DNA of 64,000 nt from assembly GCA_964034945.1 (NCBI GenBank), contig OZ035960.1, forward strand, positions 67,696,994 to 67,760,993, in the 5' to 3' direction. This DNA is from Chrysopilus asiliformis. Its lineage: Eukaryota; Arthropoda; Insecta; Diptera; Rhagionidae. Below are positions 43,195 through 53,551 of the stretch, in pieces. The position numbers were made by a program, and so were the translations under genes. The notes under the pieces were generated by a model, which made no database searches, was not told the origin of the DNA, and saw only the letters and a list, made by a program, of their open reading frames with translations. Position 1 is the first letter of the stretch, and each line of letters starts with the position of its first letter.

Positions 43195-43521
43195 CATCTT
43201 TAAAGAATAATCAAGAGTTTTAAAAGAAAACGATAAAATTCCAACAACAAAAACAACGAAAAAGAAAGAAAATTAAAAAAAATGAACTAATTAAACTTCT
43301 TCAATAGTCATTTCGATCCTGTTAAGTCGCAAATCAGTCCAGTAAAGAAACGGACATCGGCATTTTCAATCAAGAGACCAAGACACAATCTGAACAAGAA
43401 AAACGATCGACCTTGCAATAATCAAGCATCCGACGACCATCATTCAGCACCAAATTCTACTGTCAAAAGAAGAAGACAAATCACACCAGAAACAACAAAT
43501 AAAGAAAAGGAAATCATAGTA

Positions 43522-45058
43522 CAGTAGAGCCTCGCTAGTCCGGACACCCGCTAGTCCGGATACTCCAGTAGTCCGGACACCTTAAAGTCTCGGACAGTTT
43601 AAGAATTTTCCCTCTGCAGTTCGGACAGCCGCAGAACATTTCAGACAATTTCAAAAATTTTCTGCTTGGTCTGGAAAGTTTCTCAAAAAACAATTTGCAA
43701 AAGTCATTGAAGAAATGAACCTCGATGAAGATCAGGTGTATAACGCCGATGAATCAGCAGCCTTTTGGAGAGTTCTTCCTGGAACGACATGGGTTCATGC
43801 AGGTGAAAAATCTGCTCCGGGGAGAAGAATCTGCAAAGATCGGGTTACATTTATGCCTTGTTCCAACACCGCAGGAACGCATAAGTTGCCCCTTTTAGTT
43901 ATTGGGAAGTCAGTCAGGCCAAGAGCATTTAAAAATACTGATCTTCCAGTTGTTTACAAAGCTACTAAGAAAGGCTGGATGTCGACATATACTTTTCTGG
44001 ACTGGTTTAAAAAGGATTTTATTCCCAAAGTGACATTTTTTTTGACGAGTATAAACAAACCAGTGAAGGCCCTTTTGGTGTTAGATAACGCTCCATTTCA
44101 TCCAAAAGAAGATGAAATCAATTTTGATCTTAATTTCAGAGTTTTGTTTTTGTCTCCTAATTGTACGCCAATATTGCAGCCAATGGATCAAAATGTTATC
44201 CAAAACATAAAGGTAGCATATAGAAAGCAGCTATTAGCCCACATTTTACTAGAAGATTATAAAGATATTGCTGGAGTATTAAAAAAGTTTAGCTTGCGAG
44301 ATGCAGTTGTCTTTTTAGATACAGCATGGAGAGGCATTGGAAAGAATAACATTAAGAAGAGCTGGTTTCCTTTATTGAAAGAATTATCAGTGCAATGGGA
44401 CGATGAAGATATGATACCACTTTCCCGGTTGGGCCAACAAATACATCTGGATCCTTTGCATGTAGACTTAAATAGAATTCAGGAAATAATGACTATCCTT
44501 GATCCAAATGGCAACACATCTGCTAGTGAAATTAACGAGTGGGCCACAGGCCAAAATAAACATTCTTATGGCTTCTCTGATCAAGACATTATTCAATCTG
44601 TGCTGCAAGATGATCAAAATGTCGACCATCAACATGAAGAGGGCGATGACAGTGACCCAAAAGATGCTGAGAGGATTTCGCACACTGAAGCGAGGAAAAT
44701 GTTTGATATAAGCATCCTGTGGGCGGAACAAAATGACGAGTCTCTATCAAACATCCTTTGTCTTAAAAGGCTTCGGGACAAAGCTGAAAAATTGGTTTTC
44801 GAAAAAACGTTTCAGCCAAAAATTAATACGTACTTTGCCGCTCTTTAAAATGGATATATTTAACACATAATGTAAAATAATAAAAAATAAATCTATTATA
44901 ATCTATTATTATAAATTTACATATATGAACAAAATATGTATTTGGAAGGGGGAGAAATACGTATTGGGGGTATTGTTTTTTTTTCTCCATAGTCCGGATA
45001 TTTCGCCAATCCGGACAACGCTAAAACTTTATGTGTCCGGACTAACGAGGCTCTACTG
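43522..45058 (+). mobile_element. pogo/Tigger-type DNA transposon
   Basis: Inverted ends CAGTAGAGCCTCGCTAGTCC and its complement GGACTAACGAGGCTCTACTG, with TA duplicated on each side (43520-43521, 45059-45060). Both fit the pogo branch of Tc1/mariner (CAGT ends, CCGGA motifs, TA target). Extra TAGTCCGGA copies lie just inside the left end. 1537 bp, shorter than autonomous relatives. Confidence 0.92.
43715..44848 (+). CDS. pogo/Tigger transposase, N-terminally truncated
   Basis: 377 residues of DDE_1 transposase. Catalytic Asp in YNADES, second in LVLDNAPFH, third in PILQPMDQNVIQ. The C-terminal part is acidic (DDQNVDHQHEEGDDSDP) and ends FQPKINTYFAAL. The CENP-B-type N-terminal DNA-binding domains (about 150 residues) are missing. 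The frame stays open for about 20 codons before this ATG (SAWSGKFLKKQFAKVIEE) and then hits non-homologous sequence, so a deletion removed the 5' part. The catalytic frame itself is intact with no stop. Unlikely to act on its own. Confidence 0.88.
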   Translation: MNLDEDQVYNADESAAFWRVLPGTTWVHAGEKSAPGRRICKDRVTFMPCSNTAGTHKLPLLVIGKSVRPRAFKNTDLPVVYKATKKGWMSTYTFLDWFKKDFIPKVTFFLTSINKPVKALLVLDNAPFHPKEDEINFDLNFRVLFLSPNCTPILQPMDQNVIQNIKVAYRKQLLAHILLEDYKDIAGVLKKFSLRDAVVFLDTAWRGIGKNNIKKSWFPLLKELSVQWDDEDMIPLSRLGQQIHLDPLHVDLNRIQEIMTILDPNGNTSASEINEWATGQNKHSYGFSDQDIIQSVLQDDQNVDHQHEEGDDSDPKDAERISHTEARKMFDISILWAEQNDESLSNILCLKRLRDKAEKLVFEKTFQPKINTYFAAL

Positions 45059-45154
45059 TATTTTATTATCTTTTACTTTAAATCATAATTATAAATTAGT
45101 GTACATTATTTTACTACATTACTTTTTACGTGTGATAAATTAAAATTATTGATC

Positions 45155-45985
45155 ATGTCTATTGAATCCGGAAATTCTATAGCAATTGAACAAGCCGCAT
45201 CTTCAATAAAATTACCCCAATTTTGGACACAATGTCATTTAGCGTGGTTTATTCAAGCTGAATCACAATTTTCTTTAAAAAATATTTCGGCAGATAACAA
45301 AAAATTTGAATATGTGATAAGTTCATTACCACAAGATGTTATCTTGACCATTCTTGACATTTTACAATCTCCACCGATATCTGACAAATACAATTGTTTA
45401 AAAAAAATCCTTATCGAACGTTACTCAGAAAGTGAAGAGCGCAAATTAGAAAAATTACTTTCTGATATTGAACTTGGTGATAAACGACCTTCAGAATTCT
45501 ATCGATCCATTGAAATTTTGGCTGGAAGTTCATCCACATTTAATAAAGAGTTACTTAAAAAACTCTGGATGAGAAAACTCCCAACTAATATAAATATTGC
45601 TCTATTAATAACTAATAAAAGTGATATTAAAGAATTAGTAGAAATGGCTGATAAAATTTGGGATGTTTCGCATCCAAATTATTTATCGACTATTACTCAA
45701 AATTCTTCATCTTATTCTAATAATAATAATTCAAATGAAATTCAAAATTTAAAATATGAAATATTAGAACTCAAACAAGAAATTAAAAACCTGACAATTT
45801 CAAACCAAAACCGTTCAAGATCACGTGATAGATCTCATTATAAAACTAGATCTTTGAATAGATCAACATCTAGATATCGTGAAGGTGGTAAATTTTGCTG
45901 GTACCATTTTACATTTGGCAATAAAGCGAATAAATGTGTTGAACCATGTACTTATTCAAAGGATAAAAAAGAAAATTCATCTTGA
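45155..45985 (+). CDS. G4 gag
   Basis: Capsid protein of about 276 residues. The first ATG is at 45155 (MSIESGNS); the open frame begins slightly earlier with a TTG. It starts with the KLPQFWTQCHLAWFIQAESQF motif region and LSDIELGDKRPSEF, typical of CsRn1/Kabuki-like gags, then a basic RSRSRDRS stretch and a CxxH...C...C finger (FCWYHFTFGNKANKCVEPC). A TGA at 45983-45985 ends it, but the protease follows in the same frame, so this is either a read-through site or a TGG-to-TGA mutation. Confidence 0.88.
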   Translation: MSIESGNSIAIEQAASSIKLPQFWTQCHLAWFIQAESQFSLKNISADNKKFEYVISSLPQDVILTILDILQSPPISDKYNCLKKILIERYSESEERKLEKLLSDIELGDKRPSEFYRSIEILAGSSSTFNKELLKKLWMRKLPTNINIALLITNKSDIKELVEMADKIWDVSHPNYLSTITQNSSSYSNNNNSNEIQNLKYEILELKQEIKNLTISNQNRSRSRDRSHYKTRSLNRSTSRYREGGKFCWYHFTFGNKANKCVEPCTYSKDKKENSS

Positions 45986-46235
45986 CTACAACAATCTCCG
46001 CCCACATTATCATCAACCGATACATTTTATAAAACAAAACGTTTATTTATATTTGATCGAGAAAACAAAATTAAATTTTTAATAGATACAGGTGCGGAAT
46101 TATCAGTATTACCACGTTCCTTATTTAAACAAAATAAAATAGATTCGAGTTTAATCTTAACCGCTGCAAATGGTTCAGATATTAAAACTTATGGATCTAA
46201 ATTATTAAATGTTAATTTCAATTTAAGACGACCAT
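45986..46235 (+). pseudogene. G4 protease, first half
   Basis: Same frame as gag after the TGA: FDRENKIKFLIDTGAELSVL gives the aspartic protease active site DTGA. The frame is broken at 46238 by the Harbinger element and resumes at 47503 with the [12 protein letters not shown] part. Confidence 0.8.
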
Positions 46236-46556
46236 TTAAGCTAGCATCAGACGAGCACACAAAACCTTAACACGTGTGATGACTGACGTAATTTTGACGT
46301 CACAAAATTGTAACACCAGTTAACACCGTCTGATAACTTAAATTGTGACAGAATTTTTGTTTACACACCGTGTGATAACCTGTGTTACGACATTTTTTTT
46401 GACGTGTGTTAAACGAATTTTGCCTCCGTCTGATAACCCTGTGTAAAACGTGGTATGTGTTTTGACATTTTTCGGTCTGTGTTAAGACTGTGGGAAAATG
46501 TCCCAATGTGTAAACTGGCATGAATTCGTGCCATTTCACACGCACTGTGTTATAGC

Positions 46557-46789
46557 GAATATCTTAAAAACGGTGCATCTTATCAAAAAAGTGCAAGAAC
46601 AAAAGTTCTTTAGGATATAGTTCTACATAAAACTCCCATACATCAAAATCCGATTCGGAGAATTTTTAAAAAAATCTTATTGAAAAGTTTGACTTCAAAG
46701 TGGAATTTTGATACAACTGTTCGCTGTTCGATTAAACTTCAAATAATGCCATATCACCAAACGGGTTTTCAATTACAGCTTTTGTTATG
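46557..46789 (-). mobile_element. Family D copy I, 5'-truncated
   Basis: GCGAATATCTTAAAAACGG to AGCTTTTGTTATG; it lacks the first about 330 bp including the tetranucleotide tract. It interrupts the HARBI1-like frame, so it arrived after that gene and before or after the MITE moved. Confidence 0.82.
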
Positions 46790-46794
46790 TTTCT

Positions 46795-47061
46795 ATCTGC
46801 GACTTCACCAATTGTTAGTAAATTATCGAATTGACCGGCCGACATCCGTAAGAAATTCCGATACAATTCGGGTTCTTCAGAGCGCAATTCCACCATCAAT
46901 TTGGCAAAGAAACCCTCCTTCTCGCGACGCGACACCCAATCCTTTGTCCAACAACTGCGCTTTCGACCCATTGACTCGTCGTCGTCGTCGTCACTGCTTT
47001 CCACAATATAGGCTGCCAAAGTCGCCATATCCATCATCTCCTCATATTTCCTTTTTGACAT
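46795..47061 (-). pseudogene. HARBI1-like transposase, N-terminal 90 residues
   Basis: ATG at 47061; acidic patch VESSDDDDDESMG, then RKRSCWTKDWVSRREKEGFF, ELRSEEPELYRNFLRMS and FDNLL: the conserved start of Harbinger nucleases (W...WxxRR...G, then YxxFLRM). The catalytic DDE domain is absent; the frame runs into the family D copy after EVADRN. It would give the parent's transposase family. Confidence 0.82.
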
Positions 47062-47502
47062 TTTAATTTTATTTTATTTTTCTTCACAAATTTAAAATAG
47101 CGCACAATTTTGACAAGCAATGACCGAGAAAAATACACAAAATGTCAGAGAGCTATCACACCGTCTGATAGCAAATCAGTGTGTCAGACGATTTCGACTG
47201 CTGTCACACGTCTTCCATCATCACACCTTTTGAGACGTTTCACTCCGTCTGATAACTACTCAATCTGCGTAACACAGTGTGTAATTGTGTGACAAAATTT
47301 CGTGGGAAGACTAGCGACGTTAACACGTTTTGGGACAAAAATCCGATTGTGTGGAAAAAAATTTCACACCGTCTGATAACAACACATTTCAAGTGTAAGG
47401 ACGTGTCGTGTCAGATGTGTTTGAAATGTGTTTTGAGTTTTTTTCGTGACGTCAGTCATCACACGTGTTAAGGTTTTGTGTGCTCGTCTGATGCTAGCTT
47501 TA

Positions 47503-49400
47503 GATTTTCGTGTATAATAGCAGACGTTAAAAATGCTATTATCGGTGCAGACTTTTTAACAAAATTTGGCCTTTTGGTTGATTTAAGTCAAAGAAAACTG
47601 ATAGATTTGAACACAACTTTATCAATAAATGGAATAGTTATTAATAGTATTTCACCATCCCCACAACATTTCCAAATTATTAATAACAATGATTATAATA
47701 AAATTTTACTCAAATTTCCTTCTTTGACTCGACCACCAAATTACACATTACCAGTTAAACATAACACATTTCATCAGATAATAACAAACGATCGTCTTCC
47801 AGTTTCTAAATCTAGAAGATTAGATCCACAAAAGTTCAAAATTGCGAAAAATGAGTTTGAATATATGGTAGAACTTGGCATATGCAGACCATCATCTTCA
47901 CCTGTATCATCTCCTCTTCATATGGTCCAAAAGAAAGACAATAATGATTGGAGACCGTGTGGAGATTATAGATTACTAAATGCATCAACTACTCCAGATC
48001 GTTATCCCATACCACATATCCATAGTTTTTCAAATAATTTATATGGTTGTACTATCTTTTCCAAAATTGATCTTGTTCGAGCATATCATCAAATTCCTGT
48101 TGCACCTGAAGATGTTCATAAAACTGCAATTATTACCCCTTTTGGTCTATACGAATTTACTCGAATGCCTTTTGGTTTACGAAATTCCGGACAAACTTTT
48201 CAAAGATTTATGAATGAAGTCACAAGAGGTTTAGATTTTGTATTCGTTTACATTGACGACATATTGATTGCAAGTAAAAACTCAAAAGAACACATTGAAC
48301 ATCTTGAAACAATTTTTAATCGACTAGAAAATTTTGGTTTAAATATTAAATCATCAAAATGTAAATTTGGTGTAGACAAAATTGCTTTTCTAAGTCATCA
48401 AATTTCAGCTCAAGGAATACTTCCTTCCGATGAAAGAGTTGAAATTATAACAAATTTTCCTACTCCAAATTCGATCAAAAGTATTCAACAATTTATCGGT
48501 ATGGTTAATTATTACCATCGATTTTTTCCAAATTTAGCCAAATATTTGAGTCCAATTCATGAATTTTTAACTACTTTAAACAAAAAACGTCCCAAAGCTA
48601 TTAAATGGAATGACCAATGTGAAGAAAATTTTCATAAAATTAAAGATATTTTAAAATCAGCAACACTTTTAGTACATTTGAATCCAAATAGTAAATTACA
48701 ATTAACGGTTGATGCTTCAAATTTTGCTGTAGGAGCAATTTTAGAACAGATTACTGATAACAAAAATGAACCACTAGGTTTCTTCTCTAAAAAACCTACT
48801 TCAACGGAAACCAAATATTCGGCGTTTGATAGAGAATTATTAGCAATTTATTTGGCTATCAAACATTTTAGACATTATGTTGAAGGACAAAATTTTACAG
48901 TATTTACCGATCATAAACCATTAACAAGAGCTATTTGGTCTAAAACCGAAAAGAGTCCTAGACAAACACGACATTTGGACTACATTACACAATTTACATC
49001 AGACATACAACACATTAAAGGAAAATTAAATCTAGTTGCAGATACTTTATCACGAACAAATAGTTGTGAATCTTTAGAGAATAAATCTATAGATTTGCAA
49101 ACTATCATAAATAATCAAAATAATGACACAGAATTAGAGATGTTTTTGTCAAAAAATTCCAATAATCCAGATTCAAAATTTATTTTAAAATATCTAAATA
49201 TACAGAATTTAGATCACGAAATTTGGTGTGAAACTTCTACTTCTCAAATGCGACCATTTGTTCCTAAATCTTTGAGAAAAGATATATTTTATATTTTACA
49301 TAATATTGCACATCCCGGTATAAGAGCTACCAGAAAATTAATATCCTCAAAATATTTTTGGCCAAAAATGAATACTGATTACCTACATGTTGCATATCTT
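47503..49400 (+). pseudogene. G4 pol: protease end, RT, RNase H, integrase finger
   Basis: Frame open from the end of the Harbinger element to 49535. Protease tail [17 protein letters not shown] with [17 protein letters not shown] and YIDD at 48249-48260; RNase H with [40 protein letters not shown] and ADTLSR; integrase finger from [16 protein letters not shown] single-base deletion near 49380 shifts the frame before the CxxC of the finger, so 49400-49535 in this frame is not real. Otherwise intact. Confidence 0.9.
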
Positions 49401-50186
49401 GCCAAAAATCTAAAGTTATTAAACATGTTAAATCTCCATATGGTAAATTCGAAATTCCATCGGGTAGATTTGAAAATATACATATGGACATCATTGGTCC
49501 TTTTCCTCCTTCAAAAGGATACATTCATATTCTAACAATAATTGATAGATTCACGCGATGGCCAGAAGCCTACCCATTGAAGAATATAACTGCAGAAAAT
49601 ATTGCAACTATATTTTATAAGGAATATGTTTCTCGTTTTGGTGTGCCAATAACTATTACAACAGATCAAGGAACCCAATTTGAATCCAAATTATTTACAA
49701 ATTTAACAAAATTTTTAGGTTCCCATAAAATACATACAACAGCATATCACCCACAAGCCAATGGTATCATTGAGCGTTTCCATCGGACTTTCAAGAATGC
49801 TCTTAAGGCACGTGAAAATACTGTTAATTGGGCACATGAAATCCCAACCATTTTACTTGGTTTACGTACAATAGTTAAATCAGATATAGAATGTACGATT
49901 TCAGAATTAGTATATGGTCAATCAATAAGAATTCCTGGAGAATTTTTAGTTAAATCCGAAAATGAAACTTTAACCGATCCAAAAGATGTAGCAAATAAAA
50001 TTAAAACTGATATGCAAAATTTATTACCTAAATCTACAAAATTGGTTGATAGAAAAGATGTTTATGTACCAAAAAGTTTGAATGAATGCGAATTTGTATT
50101 TCTGAGAATTGATGGAATTAAGCCCAGCCTTAAAGCACCTTATTACAAAGTAATTAAAAAGTTCTATAAGAATTTTCTTTTGGACA
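49390..50186 (+). pseudogene. G4 integrase core
   Basis: Second frame after the shift: [10 protein letters not shown] gives the finger cysteines, then [19 protein letters not shown] (first Asp), TTDQGTQFESKLF (second Asp) and HPQANGIIERFHRTFK (Glu). The C-terminal part ends in KVIKKFYKNFLLDI, where the TTAA element is inserted. The ATG at 49484 is internal. Confidence 0.88.
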
Positions 50187-50190
50187 TTAA

Positions 50191-52070
50191 CACGTTGGCT
50201 GCCATGTCGCACGTTTTCGTGCGACACCCAAATGTTACCCTGAGGCCGCGTCGCACATTTTCGTGCGACGTGGCCCCACAGGATGTTTTATGTTCTCCCA
50301 GGCCATGTCGCACGAAAACGTACGACACAAAAAAACCGTTATAACTGCAAAATTAGGACCAATAATAAAGTCGCGAGTAGTCAAAAATGATTTTTAGGCA
50401 CAAAGAAACAAAAAATAACAAAAAAAAAAACATGTGTGTGCAGTGCACACGCGGTAGAAGTGAAACCTTAGGAAAACTAAACAGAGAGAGAATGAGACGA
50501 ATGCGGTATCAGGGGTGGGATAGTTATAGCGTTTATTTATTATAATATTGGTACCAAGTTCAAAAGTCATATTATATTTTTATTGAAAATCTAATACCGG
50601 ATTCGTGATCAGCGACCCCAAACACCCTAAAATGCAAATTTTTCCGGGGAAAATGGGAAAAAGGATATTTTCATTATCCTTACAGGACCTTCCGTTTCGA
50701 ATTTTGAAAATCTAATACCGGATTCGTGATCAGCGACCCCAAAAACCCTAAAATGCAAATTTTTCTGGGGAAAAATGGGAAAAAGGATATTTATCCTTAC
50801 AGGACCTTTCGTTTCGAATTTTGAAAATCTAATACCGGATTCGTGATCAGCGACCCCAAAAACCCCATAGTGCCAATTTTTCCGGGGAAAAATGGGAAAA
50901 AGGATATTTTCATTATCCTTACAGGACCTTCCGTTTCGAATTTTGAAAATCTAATATCGGATTCGTGATCAGCGACCCCAAAAATCCTAAAATACAAATT
51001 TTTCCGGGGCAAAATGATAAAAAGGATATTTTCATTATCCTTACAGGATCTCCCGTTTCGAATTTTGAAAATCTAATACCGGATTCGTGATCAGTGACCC
51101 CAAAAACCCTAAAATGCAAATTTTTCCGGGGAAAATAGGAAAAAGGATATTTTCATTATCCTTACAGGACCTTCCGTTTCGAATTTTGAAAATCTAATAC
51201 CGGATTCGTGATCAGCGACCCCAAAAACCCTAAAATGCAAATTTTTCCGGGGAAAAATGGGAAAAAGGATATTTATCCTTACAGGACCTTTCGTTTCGAA
51301 TTTTGAAAATCTAATACCGGATTCGTGATCAGCGACCCCAAAAACCCCATAGTGCCAATTTTTCCGGGGAAAAATGGGAAAAAGGATATTTTCATTATCC
51401 TTACAGGACCCTCCGTTTCGAATTTTGAAAATCTAATATCGGATTCGTGATCAGCGACCCCAAAAATCCTAAAATGCAAATTTTTCCGGGGAAAAATGAT
51501 AAAAAGGATATTTTCATTATCCTTACAGGACCTTCCGTTTCGAATTTTGAAAATGTACATAGCTAAAAACCTGCTCCTGGCAACATAGACCATTTTGCAA
51601 GAAACCGCATAAAAATCGGTCCAGTAGTTTTTGAGTTTTGTAATCTCAGGCAGACAGACAAACAATAAAACATCCATTTTTATTTATATACGAGTAGATA
51701 TGTATATATTGCAATTTATGACGAAACATAATTTATCGCCTCCTCTCTCCACTTCCTCCCTCCTAACACTTCTCCCTTCTCCCCTTTCCCTTCCCGTACC
51801 CCGCCCTCTTCCCCTACCCCTTCCCCCTTCCCATCAATCTTGTTTACGATAAATTGACTGGCACCCATCTGTATTCTATCTCATTTTCTCGTAGGCTAAA
51901 ATATCCTATCTCTTTTTACTGTCGCTTTTTCGTTTCATCGAGTTTGAAATCACTCACAACGCCGCTAAAGAAGTTTTCACTTCAAAAAGTTGGCCTCAGG
52001 TGACCAAAATCGTGAAAAGACGTTGGCACTGCACGATCAAAATCCTGAAAAGGCTTTGGCAGCCAACGTG
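50191..52070. mobile_element. TTAA-flanked (piggyBac-type) non-autonomous element
   Basis: Ends CACGTTGGCTGCCA and TGGCAGCCAACGTG are exact complements; TTAA is duplicated at 50187-50190 and 52071-52074. G4 pol is in frame across it. Near the left end, three copies of the hairpin GTCGCACGTTTTCGTGCGAC type occur (50208-50330). A minisatellite element sits in the middle (50580-51697). No transposase. TTAA also suits Kolobok; piggyBac is the better-known choice. Confidence 0.85.
50580..51697 (+). repeat. Minisatellite element, second copy (8 units as two 4-unit blocks)
   Basis: Same 115-122-bp unit and the same unique tail (TACATAGCTAAAAACCTGCT, 51553-51695) as the 13.3-16.0 kb element; the left end is missing. 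Units 1-4 and 5-8 correspond one to one (e.g. CCCCATAGTGCC at units 3 and 7, 482 bp apart; ATGATAAAAAGG at units 4 and 8), i.e. a higher-order repeat. Minus-strand open frames here are shadows. Confidence 0.92.
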
Positions 52071-52074
52071 TTAA

Positions 52075-52172
52075 AGGTAAACAAATTCATATATCGATTG
52101 ATAGGTTAAAACCAGCTTTTAGTGAAAATTATAGTAATATACAAACACGATCTAAAACAAAAAAAAAACTGT
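52075..52172 (+). pseudogene. G4 pol C-terminus
   Basis: After the TTAA element the frame continues with SIDRLKPAF, a hallmark close to the end of CsRn1-like integrases, and reaches a stop near 52172 after a Lys-rich tail. Confidence 0.75.
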
Positions 52173-52203
52173 GAGTTTCAATTTGTAATTATCGTTGTCA
52201 CTT

Positions 52204-52529
52204 GGAGGGGAGTAATGTAGTAATTTAATACCAAGTTACGTTGATAAACACTTTGTAAATATAAATTTTTTAAAAAAATATCAAGTAACGTTTTTAAAGT
52301 TATTTTCCTTTATTGTCATTATAAAATAGTTTTTCATGAATAGAAGTTGTTTAAAATAGTATTGAGTATTAAATAATTATATAATTCTAATAAATAATAA
52401 AATAAAATAATTAATAACTAATAATACAAATATTGTGTTTAATAATAATAACTTATAATTAATTTAAAATAGTTAATATTAAATAAAAATATAAATAAAA
52501 GATTATTCAAATATATAACGAACTCAACA
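52204..52529 (+). repeat. G4 polypurine tract and 3' LTR
   Basis: GGAGGGGAGTAA lies just before the LTR start at 52216. The LTR runs 314 bp to CTCAACA at 52529 and matches the 5' LTR closely. Confidence 0.92.
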
Positions 52530-52533
52530 GGTG

Positions 52534-53475
52534 TTACGAATGAAGTTTTGTATCGCGAACCGTACGTGATAGGAACTTCATAATAACGGCTATATAGATC
52601 CAAACTTGTAAAGTACACTTTATCATGCAACGAATCGATTTGATCGTCTATACGTGGAAGCGGGAATTTTTGTTTCACAGTCACTTTATTTAAGCTTCTA
52701 TAATCAACACACAAACGCAACTCACCCGTTTTTTTTCTCACTAAAATAATTGGACTTGCGTATGGGGACTCACTGTCTTCAACTATGTCTGCTTTTTTTA
52801 AGTCGTCAATCATTTTCTGCACTTCCCTTCTCTCCCAAAAAGCGAGACGGTACGGACGATAACAAATTGGTTTGTCGTTTAATAGTTCGATGTTCATCTC
52901 CATGCCCTTAGCACAACACAACTGAAAAATGTTTTTAGAAAACAAATCTTTATTTTCATTCAAAACAAATAAAAGTTCGCTAAGTTCACTTCCCTTTAAT
53001 TCAGTGTTGACATCTTCGGCAGTAATTTCTTCCTCGTTGACTTCTTTCGGTAACAGTTGTTTTTCCTCGAATTCGTCTCCTCTGGTAAGTATTTCCCCTT
53101 TCTGTATTTTCAGATCCTCCTCTGTCAGATTTAGCACTGGAATAAAAGCTTCTCCACTTTCGTCTGACGAAACTAAGCATCTCGGAATCATTCGTCCAGT
53201 CTCTTGGATCCCCCCCTCGATCATCCAGCTGCTATTCGGCGAATTTGACATAACGGAAATATGACCCAGGAAATTCTTTACAATTATGTCCGCATGTGTT
53301 GCGACGAATTTCGTTTTTCTGGTTTTGTCGAGATTAAAATCATCCAAGTTTTGTACCACCTTTAATCCACAGCTACTGATAATGGTGACATGTTGCTCGA
53401 TAAATGGGTGTCCCACGAGTAAAGGAATTTTCTGGACTTCGTTCGGTACTATGTGGACTTTTACTTTGTTACGCC
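52534..53475 (-). pseudogene. G3 protease end and RT N-terminal half
   Basis: Minus-strand frame open from about 53475 (the apparent start at 53416 is a GTG inside it). VGHPFIEQ is the protease tail; then ELLNDKPICYRPYRL, ESPYASPIILVRKKTG, RLCVDYRSLN and LDLYSRYYEVPI are RT motifs. It ends exactly at KTSFVTP at the GGTG target, where G4 was inserted. In LYSRYYEV the usual Gly/Gln residues of LxxGYHQ are replaced, so the enzyme may have been damaged already. Confidence 0.88.
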
Positions 53476-53551
53476 GTCTATCTCCAAACTAGCTGTAAAG
53501 AGTCCGACCGGTTTGACAATACCGTTGCCGTAGCCAACAAGATTCGGTAAA

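Larger units (their letters stand above)
43195..45154 (+). other. G4 leader, interrupted by the pogo element
   Basis: A/C-rich untranslated leader before gag. 43195-43519 and 45061-45154 are leader; the rest is the inserted DNA transposon. No upstream gene. Confidence 0.7.
46239..47499 (-). mobile_element. PIF/Harbinger element with TTA duplication
   Basis: Inverted ends AGCTAGCATCAGACGAGCAC (about 48 bp of near-perfect complement, through TTAACACGTGTGATGACTGACG-type text). TTA is duplicated at 46236-46238 and 47500-47502. CACCGTCTGATAAC motifs recur in both orientations inside. It carries the N-terminus of its own transposase and, inside that, a truncated family D copy. Confidence 0.92.
42864..52529 (+). 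mobile_element. G4: complete LTR retrotransposon (CsRn1-like Ty3/Gypsy) nested in G3
   Basis: Two LTRs of 312 and 314 bp in direct orientation, both TGTAGTAATTTAATA to ATAACGAACTCAACA, bracket gag-pol on the + strand. The 4-bp duplication GGTG flanks it (42860-42863, 52530-52533), and the G3 frame is restored across the GGTG. The LTRs differ at only a few places, so the insertion is fairly young. Internal insertions: pogo (43522), Harbinger (46239), TTAA element (50191). Without them G4 is about 5 kb. Confidence 0.93.

Noticed and set aside
50797..51677. Minus-strand frames with SDIRFSKFETEGPVRIMKIS repeats
   Set aside because: Reverse reading of the second minisatellite array.
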